Origin: Nereida ignava
GTDB taxonomy: Bacteria; Pseudomonadota; Alphaproteobacteria; Rhodobacterales; Rhodobacteraceae
DNA: 64,000 nucleotides
NCBI RefSeq assembly: GCF_001049735.1
Contig: NZ_CVPC01000011.1
Coordinates: forward strand, 55,346-119,345
Reading direction: 5' to 3'
Position 1 is the first letter of the stretch. Every line of letters starts with the position of its first letter. Shown piece after piece: positions 41,911 to 51,940 of the stretch. Position numbers and translations under genes: made by a program. Below the pieces are notes generated by a model that was not told the origin of the DNA, ran no database searches, and worked only from the letters and a program-made list of their open reading frames with translations.

Positions 41911-41939
41911 TTGACTTTACGGGGTAGGCGCGGTGTATC
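41911..41939 (+). promoter_or_regulatory. sigma-70-type promoter of aspS
   Basis: TTGACT (41911-41916), 17 bases, then TGTATC (41934-41939). It is 36 bases before the aspS ATG, leaving a short leader, and it lies opposite the carB promoter in a 313-base divergent region. Confidence 0.5.
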
Positions 41940-41974
41940 GCGTCAGACCTGATATTCATGGGAAAGAGCCGATT

Positions 41975-43750
41975 ATGCACGCCTACCGCAGCCACACTTG
42001 CGCCGATCTAAACAAATCAAACGTGGGCGAGACCGTTCGCCTGTCCGGTTGGGTGCACCGCGTGCGTGATCACGGCGGGTTGTTGTTCATCGATTTGCGC
42101 GACCACTACGGCATCACGCAAGTCATGGCCGATCCCGACAGCCCCGTATTTTCCGAGATTGAGAAAGTCCGCAGCGAATGGTGTATCCGCATTGATGGCA
42201 ACGTCATGGCGCGGGACGAAAGCCTTGTGAACCCCAAGATTCCAACCGGCGAAATTGAGGTGTTCATCCGTGACATCGAAGTGCTGGGCGCGTCTGCTGA
42301 GCTGCCCCTGATGGTGTTCGGTGAGCAGGAATATCCCGAAGAAACCCGCCTGAAGTACCGCTACCTCGATCTGCGCCGCGAGAAATTGCAGCGTAACATG
42401 GCGATGCGCTCAGACGTGGTGGCGTCCATGCGTAAGCGGATGTGGGACTTGAACTTCCGCGAATATCAAACGCCGATCATCACAGCCTCAAGCCCAGAGG
42501 GCGCGCGTGATTTCTTGGTGCCTTCACGTCTGCACCCGGGTAAATTCTATGCGCTGCCCCAAGCGCCACAGCAATTCAAACAGCTGATCATGGTGTCTGG
42601 CTACGATAAATATTTCCAGATCGCGCCGTGTTTCCGCGACGAAGATCCCCGTGCGGACCGCTCGCCTACTGATTTCTACCAACTTGATCTTGAGATGTCG
42701 TTTGTTGAGCAGCAGGACGTCTTTGATACGATCCAACCTGTCCTAACAGGTGTTTTTGAGGAGTTCGGTGGCGGACGCGCTGTTGATCAGGAGTGGCCGC
42801 AGATTTCATATAAAGACGCGGCCCTTTGGTACGGCACCGACAAGCCTGACTTGCGCAACCCGATCAAAATGCAGGTTGTGTCCGATCATTTCCGCGGATC
42901 AGGCTTTGCCATTTTCGCCAAACTGCTCGAGCAAGACGGCACTGAAATTCGCGCGATCCCTGCGCCGAAAGGTGGATCACGTAAGTTCTGTGACCGTATG
43001 AATGCCTTTGCGCAAAAAGAAGGTCTGCCTGGGATGGGCTATATCTTCTGGCGCGACCAAGGTGAGGGTATGGAGGCTGCGGGTCCGCTTGCCAAAAACA
43101 TCGGCCCCGAGCGCACAGAAGCAATTCGTCAGCAACTGGGCCTTGGCGTGGGCGATGCTGCATTCTTCTTGGGCGGTAAGCCGAAGGCGTTTGAAGGCGT
43201 GGCCGGCAAAGCGCGCGTTGAAATTGGCAACGAGCTTGGCCTGACCGACCTGAACCGTTTTGCGTTCGCTTGGATCGTGGATTTTCCGATCTATGAGCGG
43301 GATGAGGAAACTGGCAAAATCGATTTTGAGCACAACCCGTTCTCAATGCCCCAAGGTGGCATGGATGCGTTGGACGGCAATCCCGAGGATGTGCTGGGCT
43401 ATCAATACGACTTGGCCTGTAACGGCTATGAGTTGGTGTCCGGTGCGATCCGGAATCACCGTCCAGAGATTATGTTCAAAGCGTTCGAGATTGCGGGTTA
43501 CGGCAAAGACGAAGTCGAAAAACGTTTTGGCGGCATGGTTAACGCATTCCAATACGGCGCGCCTCCCCACGGTGGATGTGCGGCGGGTATTGACCGGATT
43601 GTGATGCTTTTGGCGGATGAGGCAAACATTCGTGAAGTGATCATGTTCCCGATGAACCAACGCGCCGAAGATCTGATGATGGGCGCGCCGAACGATCCGA
43701 TGAACGAACAGCTGCGTGAGTTGTCGCTGCGTGTGATTGATCCCGAATGA
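41975..43750 (+). CDS. aspS: aspartyl-tRNA synthetase
   Basis: Class II synthetase charging tRNA-Asp. 591 residues, standard bacterial length. The N-terminal OB-fold contains [20 protein letters not shown] (22-41); motif 2 is [21 protein letters not shown] and motif 3 GIDRIVMLL; the GAD insertion domain is present. ATG at 41975 selected; an upstream ATG at 41933 lacks family-like sequence. Overlaps the GNAT gene by ATGA. Alphaproteobacterial enzymes are often non-discriminating and also charge tRNA-Asn; this cannot be decided here. Confidence 0.97.
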   Translation: MHAYRSHTCADLNKSNVGETVRLSGWVHRVRDHGGLLFIDLRDHYGITQVMADPDSPVFSEIEKVRSEWCIRIDGNVMARDESLVNPKIPTGEIEVFIRDIEVLGASAELPLMVFGEQEYPEETRLKYRYLDLRREKLQRNMAMRSDVVASMRKRMWDLNFREYQTPIITASSPEGARDFLVPSRLHPGKFYALPQAPQQFKQLIMVSGYDKYFQIAPCFRDEDPRADRSPTDFYQLDLEMSFVEQQDVFDTIQPVLTGVFEEFGGGRAVDQEWPQISYKDAALWYGTDKPDLRNPIKMQVVSDHFRGSGFAIFAKLLEQDGTEIRAIPAPKGGSRKFCDRMNAFAQKEGLPGMGYIFWRDQGEGMEAAGPLAKNIGPERTEAIRQQLGLGVGDAAFFLGGKPKAFEGVAGKARVEIGNELGLTDLNRFAFAWIVDFPIYERDEETGKIDFEHNPFSMPQGGMDALDGNPEDVLGYQYDLACNGYELVSGAIRNHRPEIMFKAFEIAGYGKDEVEKRFGGMVNAFQYGAPPHGGCAAGIDRIVMLLADEANIREVIMFPMNQRAEDLMMGAPNDPMNEQLRELSLRVIDPE

Positions 43751-44433
43751 GTCTAGAAGCGTGGCGCCCTGTTGCTTTGCCTGAACGGGTAGAATTGCGT
43801 GGGCGCTACGTCACGCTTGAGCCTTTATCTACCGATCATGAAGACGGCTTGATTGCTGCTTTTTCTGAAGACCTTGACGGTAAGATGTGGGATTGGTTGC
43901 CAACTGGGCCGTTCGCAGGAACCCAGTATCGGGCGTGGCTTGATGCTGCGCGCATCACTAATGACCCGCTGCATTTTGCTGTGCGTATGGAAGACGGGCG
44001 TCTTGGCGGTACTTTGTCGTTGATGCGTATCGATCCCAAGAACGGCGTTGCCGAAGTCGGTTGGGTGACGTTTGCGCCAAGACTGCAACGCACCCGTGAA
44101 GCAACAGAAGCAGTGTATTTGTTGATCAGATGGGCGTTTGAGGCTGGCTATCGCCGGTTTGAATGGAAGTGCAACAGCCGCAACCTTGGATCACGCCGCG
44201 CTGCGGAACGGTTTGGCTTTTCCTACGAAGGCATTTTCCGCCAAGCAGTTGTTGTTAAGGGCCGCAACCGCGATACGGTTTGGTACGCGATGATTGACGG
44301 TGAATGGCCACAGTTGCGCGATGCGTTCGAGACTTGGCTTAATGCGGACAACTTTGATGCGGATGGTCAGCAGATTAAATCGTTGCGCGACCTGACCGCG
44401 CCAATTTTGGTAAGCCGAGATCCTGCTCTTTAG
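43747..44433 (+). CDS. GNAT-family N-acetyltransferase (RimJ/RimL-like)
   Basis: 228 residues. The N-terminal [20 protein letters not shown] (15-34) and the [20 protein letters not shown] segment match RimJ/RimL-like acetyltransferases, with the CoA-binding region around [14 protein letters not shown]. Target unknown. Start overlaps the aspS stop by four bases, so translation is coupled. Confidence 0.88.
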   Translation: MSLEAWRPVALPERVELRGRYVTLEPLSTDHEDGLIAAFSEDLDGKMWDWLPTGPFAGTQYRAWLDAARITNDPLHFAVRMEDGRLGGTLSLMRIDPKNGVAEVGWVTFAPRLQRTREATEAVYLLIRWAFEAGYRRFEWKCNSRNLGSRRAAERFGFSYEGIFRQAVVVKGRNRDTVWYAMIDGEWPQLRDAFETWLNADNFDADGQQIKSLRDLTAPILVSRDPAL

Positions 44434-44492
44434 AAATTATTCTGGCTAGACCTAACCCGCAAAGGGACGCCCGAATATTGTGTGGCTTTTTG

Positions 44493-44684
44493 CTAAATTG
44501 GCTGGGTAAAGCTTGTGTCTGTTTCGATCACGGTGTCGCGGGCGAAATCTGCGGACGCACCAATAAGTGAGGCAAGGATACCAACGGCCAAGAATGTGGC
44601 GCCCGTGGTTAACACGATCCAATCCACTGCCCCTTTTGAACGCGTATCTGCGTTTGCCCACAACTTTTGTGCCAGTCTTTCCAT
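44493..44684 (-). CDS. small single-span membrane protein, 63 residues
   Basis: One hydrophobic segment, about residues 23-42 (VDWIVLTTGATFLAVGILAS), with a short charged N-terminus and a polar tail. GTGGGG is close before the ATG at 44684. Layout resembles small Flp/TadE-like membrane peptides seen near roseobacter pilus genes, but no tad genes are here, and I do not recognise the family. Function unknown. Confidence 0.55.
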   Translation of the reverse strand: MERLAQKLWANADTRSKGAVDWIVLTTGATFLAVGILASLIGASADFARDTVIETDTSFTQPI

Positions 44685-44806
44685 CTTGAACACCCCACAA
44701 TTAAACAACCAACATGCTGATACGTTTGGCGCGTAAATGTGGCAGGTGTTTGGTGCCCTCGTGCCGATAAGATGAATTTACGTTTCAGTTACATATTTTT
44801 GCCGCG

Positions 44807-45523
44807 CTAAATGACTGCGCGCGCGTTGAGGCGGTCTTGGACAAGTCCCGAAAGAGCCGCGATCGCGTTTGGCAGGTGGTGACCCTCGGTGCGTGCGTCG
44901 ATCACATTCTCCACAGCTATGCTAAGCTCGCGGTCCGAGGCCGTGCGCGCCACGCCTCCGGTGAATTGTGTGATGTAGTCGAGCACACGCGCGTCCGTCT
45001 CAGCACCAAGTACATCAGCGATGTGTGCCATGTCATTTTGGTAAGCAATCCTGTCTGGTACGATAATTTCATCATTTACACTGCGTGGACCAGAGGGGCG
45101 TCTGTCATCAGGTAAATGGCTGAGGACCGCGTCTTGAAAGGCTGCAAGACTGGTTAGCGGTTTTTCCAAAAAGCCATCCGCGCCCGCTGCCAGCGCCATA
45201 TCTTGGCCGTTTGGATCACCGCTGGTGCCCAAAATAACGTCCACGCGTGGGCTCGCATTCGCTAGATCTTCAAGCAGGTCGGCCCCGCTTCCGTCAGGCA
45301 GGCCGATATCAATGACGATCACCGATGGTCTGTAAACTTTAAGGTGGCGGCGCGCTGAAGTCAGGCAATCCGCCATTCTGATGCGCGCGCCTGAACGCAG
45401 GCACATCAACCGAAGGGCCTCACAGGCGTGGCGGCTGTCTTCGACAACCAGAATGGTCTGCCCCAAAAGAGGGCGGTCGTTGGTGGCTTTGGGTGTGGTG
45501 AGATAGTCATCAAGGCTGGGCAT
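44807..45523 (-). CDS. response regulator with unassigned C-terminal region
   Basis: 238 residues. Receiver domain about 21-140 with acidic pocket E28/D29, phosphoacceptor D72, T100 and K121 all in place. Instead of a DNA-binding output, the remaining 100 residues are helical and end ENVIDARTEGHHLPNAIAAL; a histidine at about 217 could be a phosphotransfer site but the fit is poor. No histidine kinase is nearby. Likely a signalling relay or protein-interaction regulator (inference). Confidence 0.8.
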   Translation of the reverse strand: MPSLDDYLTTPKATNDRPLLGQTILVVEDSRHACEALRLMCLRSGARIRMADCLTSARRHLKVYRPSVIVIDIGLPDGSGADLLEDLANASPRVDVILGTSGDPNGQDMALAAGADGFLEKPLTSLAAFQDAVLSHLPDDRRPSGPRSVNDEIIVPDRIAYQNDMAHIADVLGAETDARVLDYITQFTGGVARTASDRELSIAVENVIDARTEGHHLPNAIAALSGLVQDRLNARAVI

Positions 45524-45677
45524 GGCAGTGCTCCGCTGTGGTTACTGTTGAACGATTTACGGCTTCAGAAATACGGGCGCATGCCTAACAGCGGGTTAAT
45601 GTGCCGCGCTTGTGATGACTTGTTTCTGGCGGCTCATCCGCCCATAAACAGGCCAAATACTGACTGGAGACCCCACT

Positions 45678-46082
45678 ATGATTGGCCGCTTAAACCATAT
45701 CGCCATCGCCGTTCCTGACCTTGAGGCTGCGTGCGATCAATACCGCAATACGCTTGGCGCCAATGTAGGTGCGCCGCAGGATGAGCCGGATCACGGGGTG
45801 ACTGTTGTGTTCATCGAGCTGCCGAACACCAAAGTGGAGTTGCTGTATCCCTTGGGCGAAGATAGTCCGATCAGAGGATTTCTGGATAAAAACCCCGTCG
45901 GGGGCATCCATCACATGTGTTACGAAGTCAACGATATCTTGGTCGCCCGCGACAGACTAAAAGCAGATGGCATGCGTGTTTTGGGCACCGGTGAGCCGAA
46001 AATCGGAGCACACGGAAAGCCGGTTTTGTTTTTGCACCCCAAAGACTTTAACGGCTGCCTTGTCGAGCTAGAACAAGTCTAA
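45678..46082 (+). CDS. mce: methylmalonyl-CoA epimerase
   Basis: Interconverts (S)- and (R)-methylmalonyl-CoA in propionyl-CoA catabolism. 134 residues of the vicinal-oxygen-chelate fold, starting MIGRLNHIAIAVPDLEAA; metal-binding candidates are H7, the histidine pair in GGIHHMCYEV and the terminal glutamate in CLVELEQV. meaB, a GTPase protecting methylmalonyl-CoA mutase, is also in this window at 58 kb. The following gene is the DUF1467 protein. Confidence 0.95.
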   Translation: MIGRLNHIAIAVPDLEAACDQYRNTLGANVGAPQDEPDHGVTVVFIELPNTKVELLYPLGEDSPIRGFLDKNPVGGIHHMCYEVNDILVARDRLKADGMRVLGTGEPKIGAHGKPVLFLHPKDFNGCLVELEQV

Positions 46083-46103
46083 GTGATTTAGAAAGGCCTG
46101 CCC

Positions 46104-46400
46104 ATGTCCATCACCTCTGCTATCGTTTTGTTTGCCGTGATCTGGTTCATGGTGTTCTTCTGTGTACTGCCTTTGCGCATGGTTACCCAAGGCGACACAG
46201 GCGAGATCGTGCCCGGCACACATGCCTCTTCGCCAGCGGATGCGCAGATTAAACGGAAAGCCAAAATCACTACTTATTGGGCGATTGGGCTGTGGATTGT
46301 CATTGCGAGTACTTTGGTGTCGGGCCTTTTGACAGTTGAAAGCATCGATATGTTCAACCGCATGGGGCCCGGCTCTGGCTTGCCACAGGCGGCGGGCTAA
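46104..46400 (+). CDS. DUF1467 family membrane protein
   Basis: 98 residues with two hydrophobic helices (about 4-24 and 54-74) joined by a polar loop, GTHASSPADAQIKRKAKITT. Start VIWFMVFFCVLPLRM is the family pattern. Regularly follows mce in Rhodobacterales; function is unknown. Its stop overlaps the convergent EI24 gene by four bases. Confidence 0.88.
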   Translation: MSITSAIVLFAVIWFMVFFCVLPLRMVTQGDTGEIVPGTHASSPADAQIKRKAKITTYWAIGLWIVIASTLVSGLLTVESIDMFNRMGPGSGLPQAAG

Positions 46401-47089
46401 GCGCGGCTTTGCAGGGTGTGAAAAAGGTGTGTGAAAGTCGCGGCGCCCAGAATTGGGACCAGTAAGTTCAACATTGGTACGGATAAGACAACGGCCATCA
46501 CACCGCCTGCCAGCCAAATTCTAAGCGCATGTTTGCGCCGCAGTTGCTTTGCTTCTTTGAGGCCGACACGCCGCGCGGCCACAAGTTGAAAATATTCCCG
46601 CCCCAGTAAAAAGCCGTTTAGTCCCCAAAAGATCAGCGGCGCGAAGGGCAAAAAGATCAGGTAGAGCACTAAGGCCAGAAGATTGGCACCCGCCATGACA
46701 GCCAAAAACCCAAGCGAGTCCCGCAGTGTTTGTGCAATCCCGAGGGGTGTTGCAGGGGATAAGTGTGGGAAGTGGCGGGCCTCAACAGCATCGGCAACGT
46801 CTTCAAGAAAAAGCCCTGTCACTGCGGATGCAACAGGCACCATCAGAAACACTGACAGGACCGCCATCAATGGGACCGCTGCCCAGCTAATGGCGCTTTC
46901 CACCCATGTAACTGTGCCGATCCACGGCAGGTTGATCTGATCAGGTAACAGCCAGCCAATGCCCCAGATCACAGCCGCTCCGAGGCCAATGAGTGTCACA
47001 ATCGTGAGAGCAATCGCCTTGGCAGCAACGCCCCAAAACGCAGGATCAGAGAATTGCGCCGTCGCACGTAGCACTGCCTGAAGGATCAC
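46397..47089 (-). CDS. EI24/CysZ-like membrane protein
   Basis: 230 residues from the GTG at 47089, which overlaps the preceding nitroreductase stop as GTGA; a TTG at 47101 is possible but less likely. Four to six hydrophobic helices. The segment LALVLYLIFLPFAPLIFWGL followed by NGFLLGREYFQLVAARRVG is characteristic of the EI24/CysZ family. CysZ mediates sulfate uptake in E. coli, but whether this member does is unknown. Confidence 0.88.
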   Translation of the reverse strand: MILQAVLRATAQFSDPAFWGVAAKAIALTIVTLIGLGAAVIWGIGWLLPDQINLPWIGTVTWVESAISWAAVPLMAVLSVFLMVPVASAVTGLFLEDVADAVEARHFPHLSPATPLGIAQTLRDSLGFLAVMAGANLLALVLYLIFLPFAPLIFWGLNGFLLGREYFQLVAARRVGLKEAKQLRRKHALRIWLAGGVMAVVLSVPMLNLLVPILGAATFTHLFHTLQSRA

Positions 47090-47664
47090 GATGCGACCCA
47101 AGTGGTTATGCTGTCCACGTCGGGACGCGGGCGTTCGGGTGGCGGATTTGTCTCTGTGCCCAAATGGATCAACCCCGCGATGCGCTCGTGCGGTGCAAGC
47201 CCCAGATGTGTCTGCGTGAACTCTGCGTCATGGCTGGCCGGCCCCGACAGCCAGTTTGCCCCCCAGCCAGATGCAAGCGCCCCGTTGAGCAGCGCCAGAC
47301 AAACAGCACCCGCTGAATAGGTTTGCTCCAGAGGCGGAATTTTTGGGGAGGGTTTGGGGCTTTCAACAACAGCTACTGCAAGATGCGCATTTGCGTATTG
47401 CGCGGTTTGTTTGGCAATGATCGCGGTCTCATCTGTGCGCGCGCTTACAAATTTCTCAACCTCGGCCGCGAGGCGCAGCAATGCGGGCCGCTGCAACACG
47501 ATAAAGCGCCACGGCTCAAGCTTACCATGATCGGGCGTGCGCGCAGCAATGGTCAAAAGGGCGCGCAGATCATCGTCGCCGGGCACCGGGGTGGTTAGTG
47601 TCTTTGCGGGCCGTGAGCGGCGCGATTGCAAAAAAGCCAAAGCGGCGGTGTTCGGTGCGGGCAT
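47086..47664 (-). CDS. nitroreductase-family protein (YdjA-like)
   Basis: 192 residues, FMN-binding nitroreductase fold. ARTPDHGKLEPWRFIV (41-56) is the phosphate-binding region of the short YdjA-type group; LASGWGANWLSG and the HIGTE-like LIHLGTETN are in the C-terminal half. Substrate unknown. Coupled to the EI24 gene. Confidence 0.88.
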   Translation of the reverse strand: MPAPNTAALAFLQSRRSRPAKTLTTPVPGDDDLRALLTIAARTPDHGKLEPWRFIVLQRPALLRLAAEVEKFVSARTDETAIIAKQTAQYANAHLAVAVVESPKPSPKIPPLEQTYSAGAVCLALLNGALASGWGANWLSGPASHDAEFTQTHLGLAPHERIAGLIHLGTETNPPPERPRPDVDSITTWVAS

Positions 47665-47717
47665 GACGGATCCTTTATAGCGCCTTTGCCCCTATGTTGC
47701 GGTTTGCGCGCGTGGGT

Positions 47718-48089
47718 TCAAGATGCAGCGCGCGCTTGGCGCCTTTTGTGCATGCCGAACAGCAGTGGTGCGAGTATCCTGTCATAGATGAAAACTGCTA
47801 TTGGGTGGATGACGGGCAGGGCCACCAAACGTGCAAGCCAGCAAAAACGCGGCATTTCCCCCCACAAAATAACGAAGGCATCCACACCGGCCAAAAGTTT
47901 TCCCTCATGCAGCACATGAAGGCGCTTGGCCGCTTCATCAGGTGTTAGGCCAAGGGCATCAAGGTCCGTCGCCGTCAGGTCCGTGAACGTCAGCGGCAGG
48001 GCCTTAGCTTGCGCATAGCGGGCGTATCCGTTGACCTCGCGCGAGCAAATTGGGCACGATCCGTTGTATATGATCTCTGTCTTTTCCAT
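47718..48089 (-). CDS. DCC-family thiol-disulfide oxidoreductase-like protein (DUF393)
   Basis: 123 residues from the ATG at 48089. IIYNGSCPICSREV contains the C12-x-x-C15 of the DCC family (YxGxCxxC), and the conserved ALGLTPDEAAKRLHVL is in the middle. Predicted thioredoxin-like, cytoplasmic; partner unknown. An upstream open extension to 48233 would overlap the divergent M48 gene and is not used. Confidence 0.88.
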   Translation of the reverse strand: MEKTEIIYNGSCPICSREVNGYARYAQAKALPLTFTDLTATDLDALGLTPDEAAKRLHVLHEGKLLAGVDAFVILWGEMPRFCWLARLVALPVIHPIAVFIYDRILAPLLFGMHKRRQARAAS

Positions 48090-48208
48090 ATACAGCAGGT
48101 AGTCTTGGCTTTCGGTTTTGACAGGGGGTGCGGCGAAAGGGGCTGGCTCTTTTTGTGGCGCTGCTGATAGTGTGCGGGACAGTTTTGGGACGTAAAGGAC
48201 GTTTGAGT

Positions 48209-48931
48209 ATGCGTGTTTGGTTGGTTTTTGCACTTATGTTTTTGACTGCGTGCCAACCGTCTGGGGTAGATAGTAGTAAGCCCACTTCCGAAGGTATTCC
48301 TGAACAAACTGCTCAAAGCAATGATGGCTCAGCCCTCGGGTTGCGCGCGGGCACGCAAGCATTTGCGCGCGCGGTAGCGCGGGTTGAGCCTGTTGCCGAA
48401 CGGATGTGCGTGCGTTCCACCAAGGGGCTGAATTGCGATTTCAAAATCCTGCTTGATGATAATCCGCGCAAACCGCCGAATGCATTTCAAACTCTTGAGC
48501 GGTCAGGCAGGCCTGTCATCATGTTTACGGCGTCTCTTTTGGCCCGTGCCCATAATGACGACGAGATTGCCTTTGTCTTGGGTCATGAAGCGGCGCATCA
48601 CATCAAAAACCATCTGGCACGCCAGCGCACCAATGCCATCGCGGGAGCGGTGCTTTTGGGTAACTTGGCTACCCTGACGGGTGCCGGTGCCATTGGTGTG
48701 CAAACGGCTCAGGAACTTGGGGCGGCTGTGGGCGCGCGCAGCTATTCCAAAGATTTTGAGTTGGAGGCAGACCGTCTGGGCACAGTGATCACTGCACGTG
48801 CGGGGTATGACCCTGTGCTTGGCTCTAAGTTTTTTACGCGCATTCCTGACCCGGGGGACCGCTTTTTGGGAACGCACCCGCCGAATGCAGACCGGGTTAA
48901 GGCCGTGCGTGATACTGCCGCTAAACTGTAA
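48209..48931 (+). CDS. M48-family metalloprotease lipoprotein
   Basis: 240 residues. Lipobox LTAC (cysteine at 15) predicts a membrane-anchored periplasmic protein. Zinc site HEAAH at 126-130 and the third ligand E186 in FELEADRLG fit M48; THPPNADRVKAV is the conserved C-terminal segment. AGGA precedes the ATG at 48209 by nine bases. Relatives (BepA/LoiP-like) act in outer-membrane quality control, so a similar role is an inference. No TPR domain follows. Confidence 0.92.
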   Translation: MRVWLVFALMFLTACQPSGVDSSKPTSEGIPEQTAQSNDGSALGLRAGTQAFARAVARVEPVAERMCVRSTKGLNCDFKILLDDNPRKPPNAFQTLERSGRPVIMFTASLLARAHNDDEIAFVLGHEAAHHIKNHLARQRTNAIAGAVLLGNLATLTGAGAIGVQTAQELGAAVGARSYSKDFELEADRLGTVITARAGYDPVLGSKFFTRIPDPGDRFLGTHPPNADRVKAVRDTAAKL

Positions 48932-48943
48932 AGTATAGACGAC

Positions 48944-50329
48944 TTAGCGTGCGTTCACAGCACCCCAAAGGTCATACTCAGACGCCTCATCCACGGTCAC
49001 GGATACGATTTCGCCAACGTGTAGGTCGCTGGTGTTTTCGTCGATGAAAAGGTTGCCATCAATCTCGGGGGCATCGGCTTTGGTCCGGCATGTGGCCACG
49101 CCGTCCTCATCGATGTCATCAATAATCACATCCATTGTGTGCCCCACTTTTGCGGCAAGCTTTTGGGCAGAAATGGCTTGGGCTTTCTCCATGAAACGGT
49201 TCCAGCGGTCTTGTTTAACTTCCGCCGGCACATGGTCTGGCAACGCGTTTGATCGTGCGCCGTCCACGTTTTCATATTGAAAACATCCAACACGATCGAG
49301 CCGTGCTTCATCAAGCCAATCGAGCAACGTCTGGAACTCGGCCTCGGTCTCGCCCGGATAGCCGACAATAAACGTGGAGCGCAGCGTGATGTCTGGGCAG
49401 GTCGCCCGCCAAGCTGCGATTTCGTCTAAGGTTTTTGACGCCGCAGCGGGTCGCGCCATGCGTTTTAGAACATCAGGGTGCGCATGCTGAAACGGAATAT
49501 CGAGATAGGGCAGCACACCACTTGTAGGGTCGGCCATCAAGGGGATCATGTCGCGCACGTGTGGGTACGGATAGACATAATGCAGGCGGATCCACGCGCC
49601 AAGTGTTCCCAAATCACGAGCTAAATCAGTGATATGCGCGCGGTGACCGCGATCTTCGGCATGTTTTATGTCAACGCCATAGGCCGATGTGTCCTGACTA
49701 ATGACAAGTAGTTCACGTACTCCTGCATCGACCAGCTTTTCGGCCTCACGGATCACCGCATGAGCAGGGCGACTTACAAGGCGGCCGCGCATGTCAGGGA
49801 TGATGCAGAACTTACACTTGTGGTTACAGCCTTCGGAAATTTTCAGATAGCTGTAGTGGCGCGGTGTCAGGCTGACGCCCGTCGCGGGCAGCAGATCAAT
49901 GAAGGGGTCAGGTGCAGGCGGCACAGCCGCATGAACCGCGTCCAGAACCTGTTCATACTGATGCGGGCCAGTGACGGCCAAAATATTGGGGTGATGTTCG
50001 CGAATATAATCAGGCTCCGCGCCCAAACAGCCGGTGACAATCACCTTACCGTTTTCAACCAATGCCTCGCCGATGGCATCAAGGCTTTCGGCCTTGGCGC
50101 TGTCTAGAAAACCACAGGTGTTCACGATGACAGCATCCGCACCGGTATATTCTGGGCTGATGGCATAGCCTTCTGCACGCAGGCGAGTAAGGATCCGTTC
50201 ACTATCAACCAGCGCTTTCGGACAGCCAAGAGACACCATTCCAAGGGTAGGCTGGCTACTGCGTGGTTGCTCGCCAAAGCGCGCTTGTGGGGCCAGATCG
50301 GGACGAATGTTTGGAGGGTTCTCAGCCAT
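48944..50329 (-). CDS. rimO: ribosomal protein S12 methylthiotransferase RimO
   Basis: Radical-SAM enzyme methylthiolating the S12 aspartate. 461 residues from the ATG at 50329; a frame start at 50344 is discounted because it lies in the foot of the gcrA terminator. Two iron-sulfur clusters: C36, C72 and C101 in the UPF0004 domain and C168-x3-C172-x2-C175 in the radical-SAM domain; a TRAM domain closes the protein. Confidence 0.96.
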   Translation of the reverse strand: MAENPPNIRPDLAPQARFGEQPRSSQPTLGMVSLGCPKALVDSERILTRLRAEGYAISPEYTGADAVIVNTCGFLDSAKAESLDAIGEALVENGKVIVTGCLGAEPDYIREHHPNILAVTGPHQYEQVLDAVHAAVPPAPDPFIDLLPATGVSLTPRHYSYLKISEGCNHKCKFCIIPDMRGRLVSRPAHAVIREAEKLVDAGVRELLVISQDTSAYGVDIKHAEDRGHRAHITDLARDLGTLGAWIRLHYVYPYPHVRDMIPLMADPTSGVLPYLDIPFQHAHPDVLKRMARPAAASKTLDEIAAWRATCPDITLRSTFIVGYPGETEAEFQTLLDWLDEARLDRVGCFQYENVDGARSNALPDHVPAEVKQDRWNRFMEKAQAISAQKLAAKVGHTMDVIIDDIDEDGVATCRTKADAPEIDGNLFIDENTSDLHVGEIVSVTVDEASEYDLWGAVNAR

Positions 50330-50344
50330 TTGACGCTCTTTCAT

Positions 50345-50375
50345 AAAAAGAGGCGCGTCCTTGTGAAACGCGCCG
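50345..50375 (-). terminator. intrinsic terminator of gcrA
   Basis: On the minus strand GGCGCG and CGCGCC enclose an eleven-base loop, followed by TCTTTTT directly before the rimO start region. rimO may thus be partly expressed from read-through or its own promoter. Confidence 0.65.
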
Positions 50376-50392
50376 CCCTTTGGTCTTTCGTG

Positions 50393-50424
50393 TTCTTTTG
50401 TTCAAAAATATCCCCGCCGGAGGC
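50393..50424 (+). repeat. intergenic repeat, copy A
   Basis: TTCTTTTGTT, three variable bases, then AAATATCCC, with a following GCCGGAGGC. The first 22 bases match copy B at 54449 in 19 of 22 positions. On the plus strand, i.e. antisense to gcrA-rimO. See the finding. Confidence 0.5.
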
Positions 50425-50446
50425 ATGTGCCACGGCGCACAAAATA

Positions 50447-51013
50447 TTACCGACGGCGATCGCGGCGCGATGACATGGGTTGGAATGCTACGCCGACGTG
50501 CGCCTCGCAGTAGGGCTTGCCTGCTTTAACGGGAAGCCCGCAGAACCAGAAATCTTCTGTCGCAGGGTCACCAACTGGCCACTTGCACGTGCGTTCGGTC
50601 AATTCCATCAAGCCAATCTTCTTGGATTTTTTCTCAATTTCGTTGACCTTGGCGAGAGCCTCTGGGCTGATCTCATTCGCGGATGGCTGAGGTGGCAAGG
50701 GCTGACCTGCGGGGATAATTGCACGGCGACCAGCGACTTTGGGCTGCGGGGGCGGTGCAGCACTCTCGGTCTTTGGTTGTGGTTTCGCTGCGGGCGCCGG
50801 CGCGGGTTTCTTGGCCTCCGCTTTGGGCGCTTTTTCTTTTGCGGCGGCTTTCGCACCTGCACTACCTGCACGATTTGACAGGCCAAGTCGGTGCACTTTG
50901 CCAATAACAGCGTTACGGGTCACGCCGCCAAGCTCTTTTGCGATTTGGCTGGCCGATTGTCCCTCGCCCCACATTTTCTTCAGGATTTCGACGCGTTCAT
51001 CGGTCCAGGACAT
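50447..51013 (-). CDS. gcrA: cell-cycle regulator GcrA
   Basis: Sigma-70-interacting transcription factor of the alphaproteobacterial cell cycle that prefers methylated GANTC promoters. 188 residues. The N-terminal HTH-like MSWTDERVEILKKMWGEGQ and SASQIAKELGGVTRNAVIGK are unmistakable; a lysine/alanine/proline-rich linker follows, then a C-terminal TCKWPVGDPATEDFWFCGLP with cysteines in KAGKPYCEAH that bind the sigma factor region. Own terminator downstream. Confidence 0.96.
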   Translation of the reverse strand: MSWTDERVEILKKMWGEGQSASQIAKELGGVTRNAVIGKVHRLGLSNRAGSAGAKAAAKEKAPKAEAKKPAPAPAAKPQPKTESAAPPPQPKVAGRRAIIPAGQPLPPQPSANEISPEALAKVNEIEKKSKKIGLMELTERTCKWPVGDPATEDFWFCGLPVKAGKPYCEAHVGVAFQPMSSRRDRRR

Positions 51014-51124
51014 TCAATGTTCCACTTTATGTTAGAGCCCGTTAGGGAGGGGCTTGAGTTCTCTGCCACGGCGCTATTCTAGTCAGGCAGACCAGCAGAT
51101 ACAACCAACCAAGGTGCCTTTTCA

Positions 51125-51940
51125 ATGACTGATCGCAACCTGAGTTTAGGGCAGATGGGCGCACGCCGTTTTGGACGGGTCAATTGGCTCGGTACGCGCA
51201 CGTTGGCTGAACGCGAAATTCGCCGCTTTCTGAACGTTTGGACCCAGACTTTGATGGCCCCAATGATCACGGCAGGCCTGTTTTTATTGGTGTTCAACTT
51301 GGCGGTGGGGCCACGGCGCGGGGACGTGATGGGAATGCCCTTCATGGTGTTTATCACGCCGGGTGTTTTGATGATGACCGTGATCCAAAATGCATTTGCA
51401 AATACATCGAGTTCAATCTTGGTGGCGAAAGTTCAGGGAAATATTGTTGATACATTGATGCCACCACTGTCTGCGGCAGAGATGGTGTTGGGGTATGTGG
51501 CTGGTGCGATCGTGCGCGGGCTGATCGTAGCGGTTTGCATTGCTATTGTGGGTCTTGGGTATTTTGGCGTTTGGCCTGCGCATCCGCTTTGGGCTTTGAT
51601 GTTCGTTGTGCTGGGTGGTGCTTTGATGGGCGGTCTTGGCATCATCGCCGGTACTTTCGCCAACAAATTTGATCAAATGGCAGCGATCACCAATTTCGTC
51701 GTGACGCCATTGGCGTTCTTATCCGGTACTTTTTATTCGGTCAGTGACCTGCCACGTGTGATGTATGTGTTGAGCCACGCAAACCCGTTTTTCTACCTGA
51801 TCGATGGTGTCCGATACGGTGTGTTGGGTATTTCTGACAGCTCACCTTGGCTTGGTCTTGGCGTATGTTTGGCAACGACTGCTCTTATTTTGGGTGTCTG
51901 TTGGTGGTGGTTTCGTACGGGCTATCGGATCAAAGCTTAG
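51125..51940 (+). CDS. ABC-2 type transporter permease
   Basis: 271 residues with six hydrophobic helices: TQTLMAPMITAGLFLLVFNL is the typical first span, and FLSGTFYSVSDLPRVMYVLS, HANPFFYLIDGVRYG form the conserved ABC-2 C-terminal region. This type exports polysaccharide, lipid or drug with a separate ATPase. No ATP-binding subunit is encoded nearby. The end overlaps the convergent EamA gene by eleven bases. Confidence 0.9.
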   Translation: MTDRNLSLGQMGARRFGRVNWLGTRTLAEREIRRFLNVWTQTLMAPMITAGLFLLVFNLAVGPRRGDVMGMPFMVFITPGVLMMTVIQNAFANTSSSILVAKVQGNIVDTLMPPLSAAEMVLGYVAGAIVRGLIVAVCIAIVGLGYFGVWPAHPLWALMFVVLGGALMGGLGIIAGTFANKFDQMAAITNFVVTPLAFLSGTFYSVSDLPRVMYVLSHANPFFYLIDGVRYGVLGISDSSPWLGLGVCLATTALILGVCWWWFRTGYRIKA

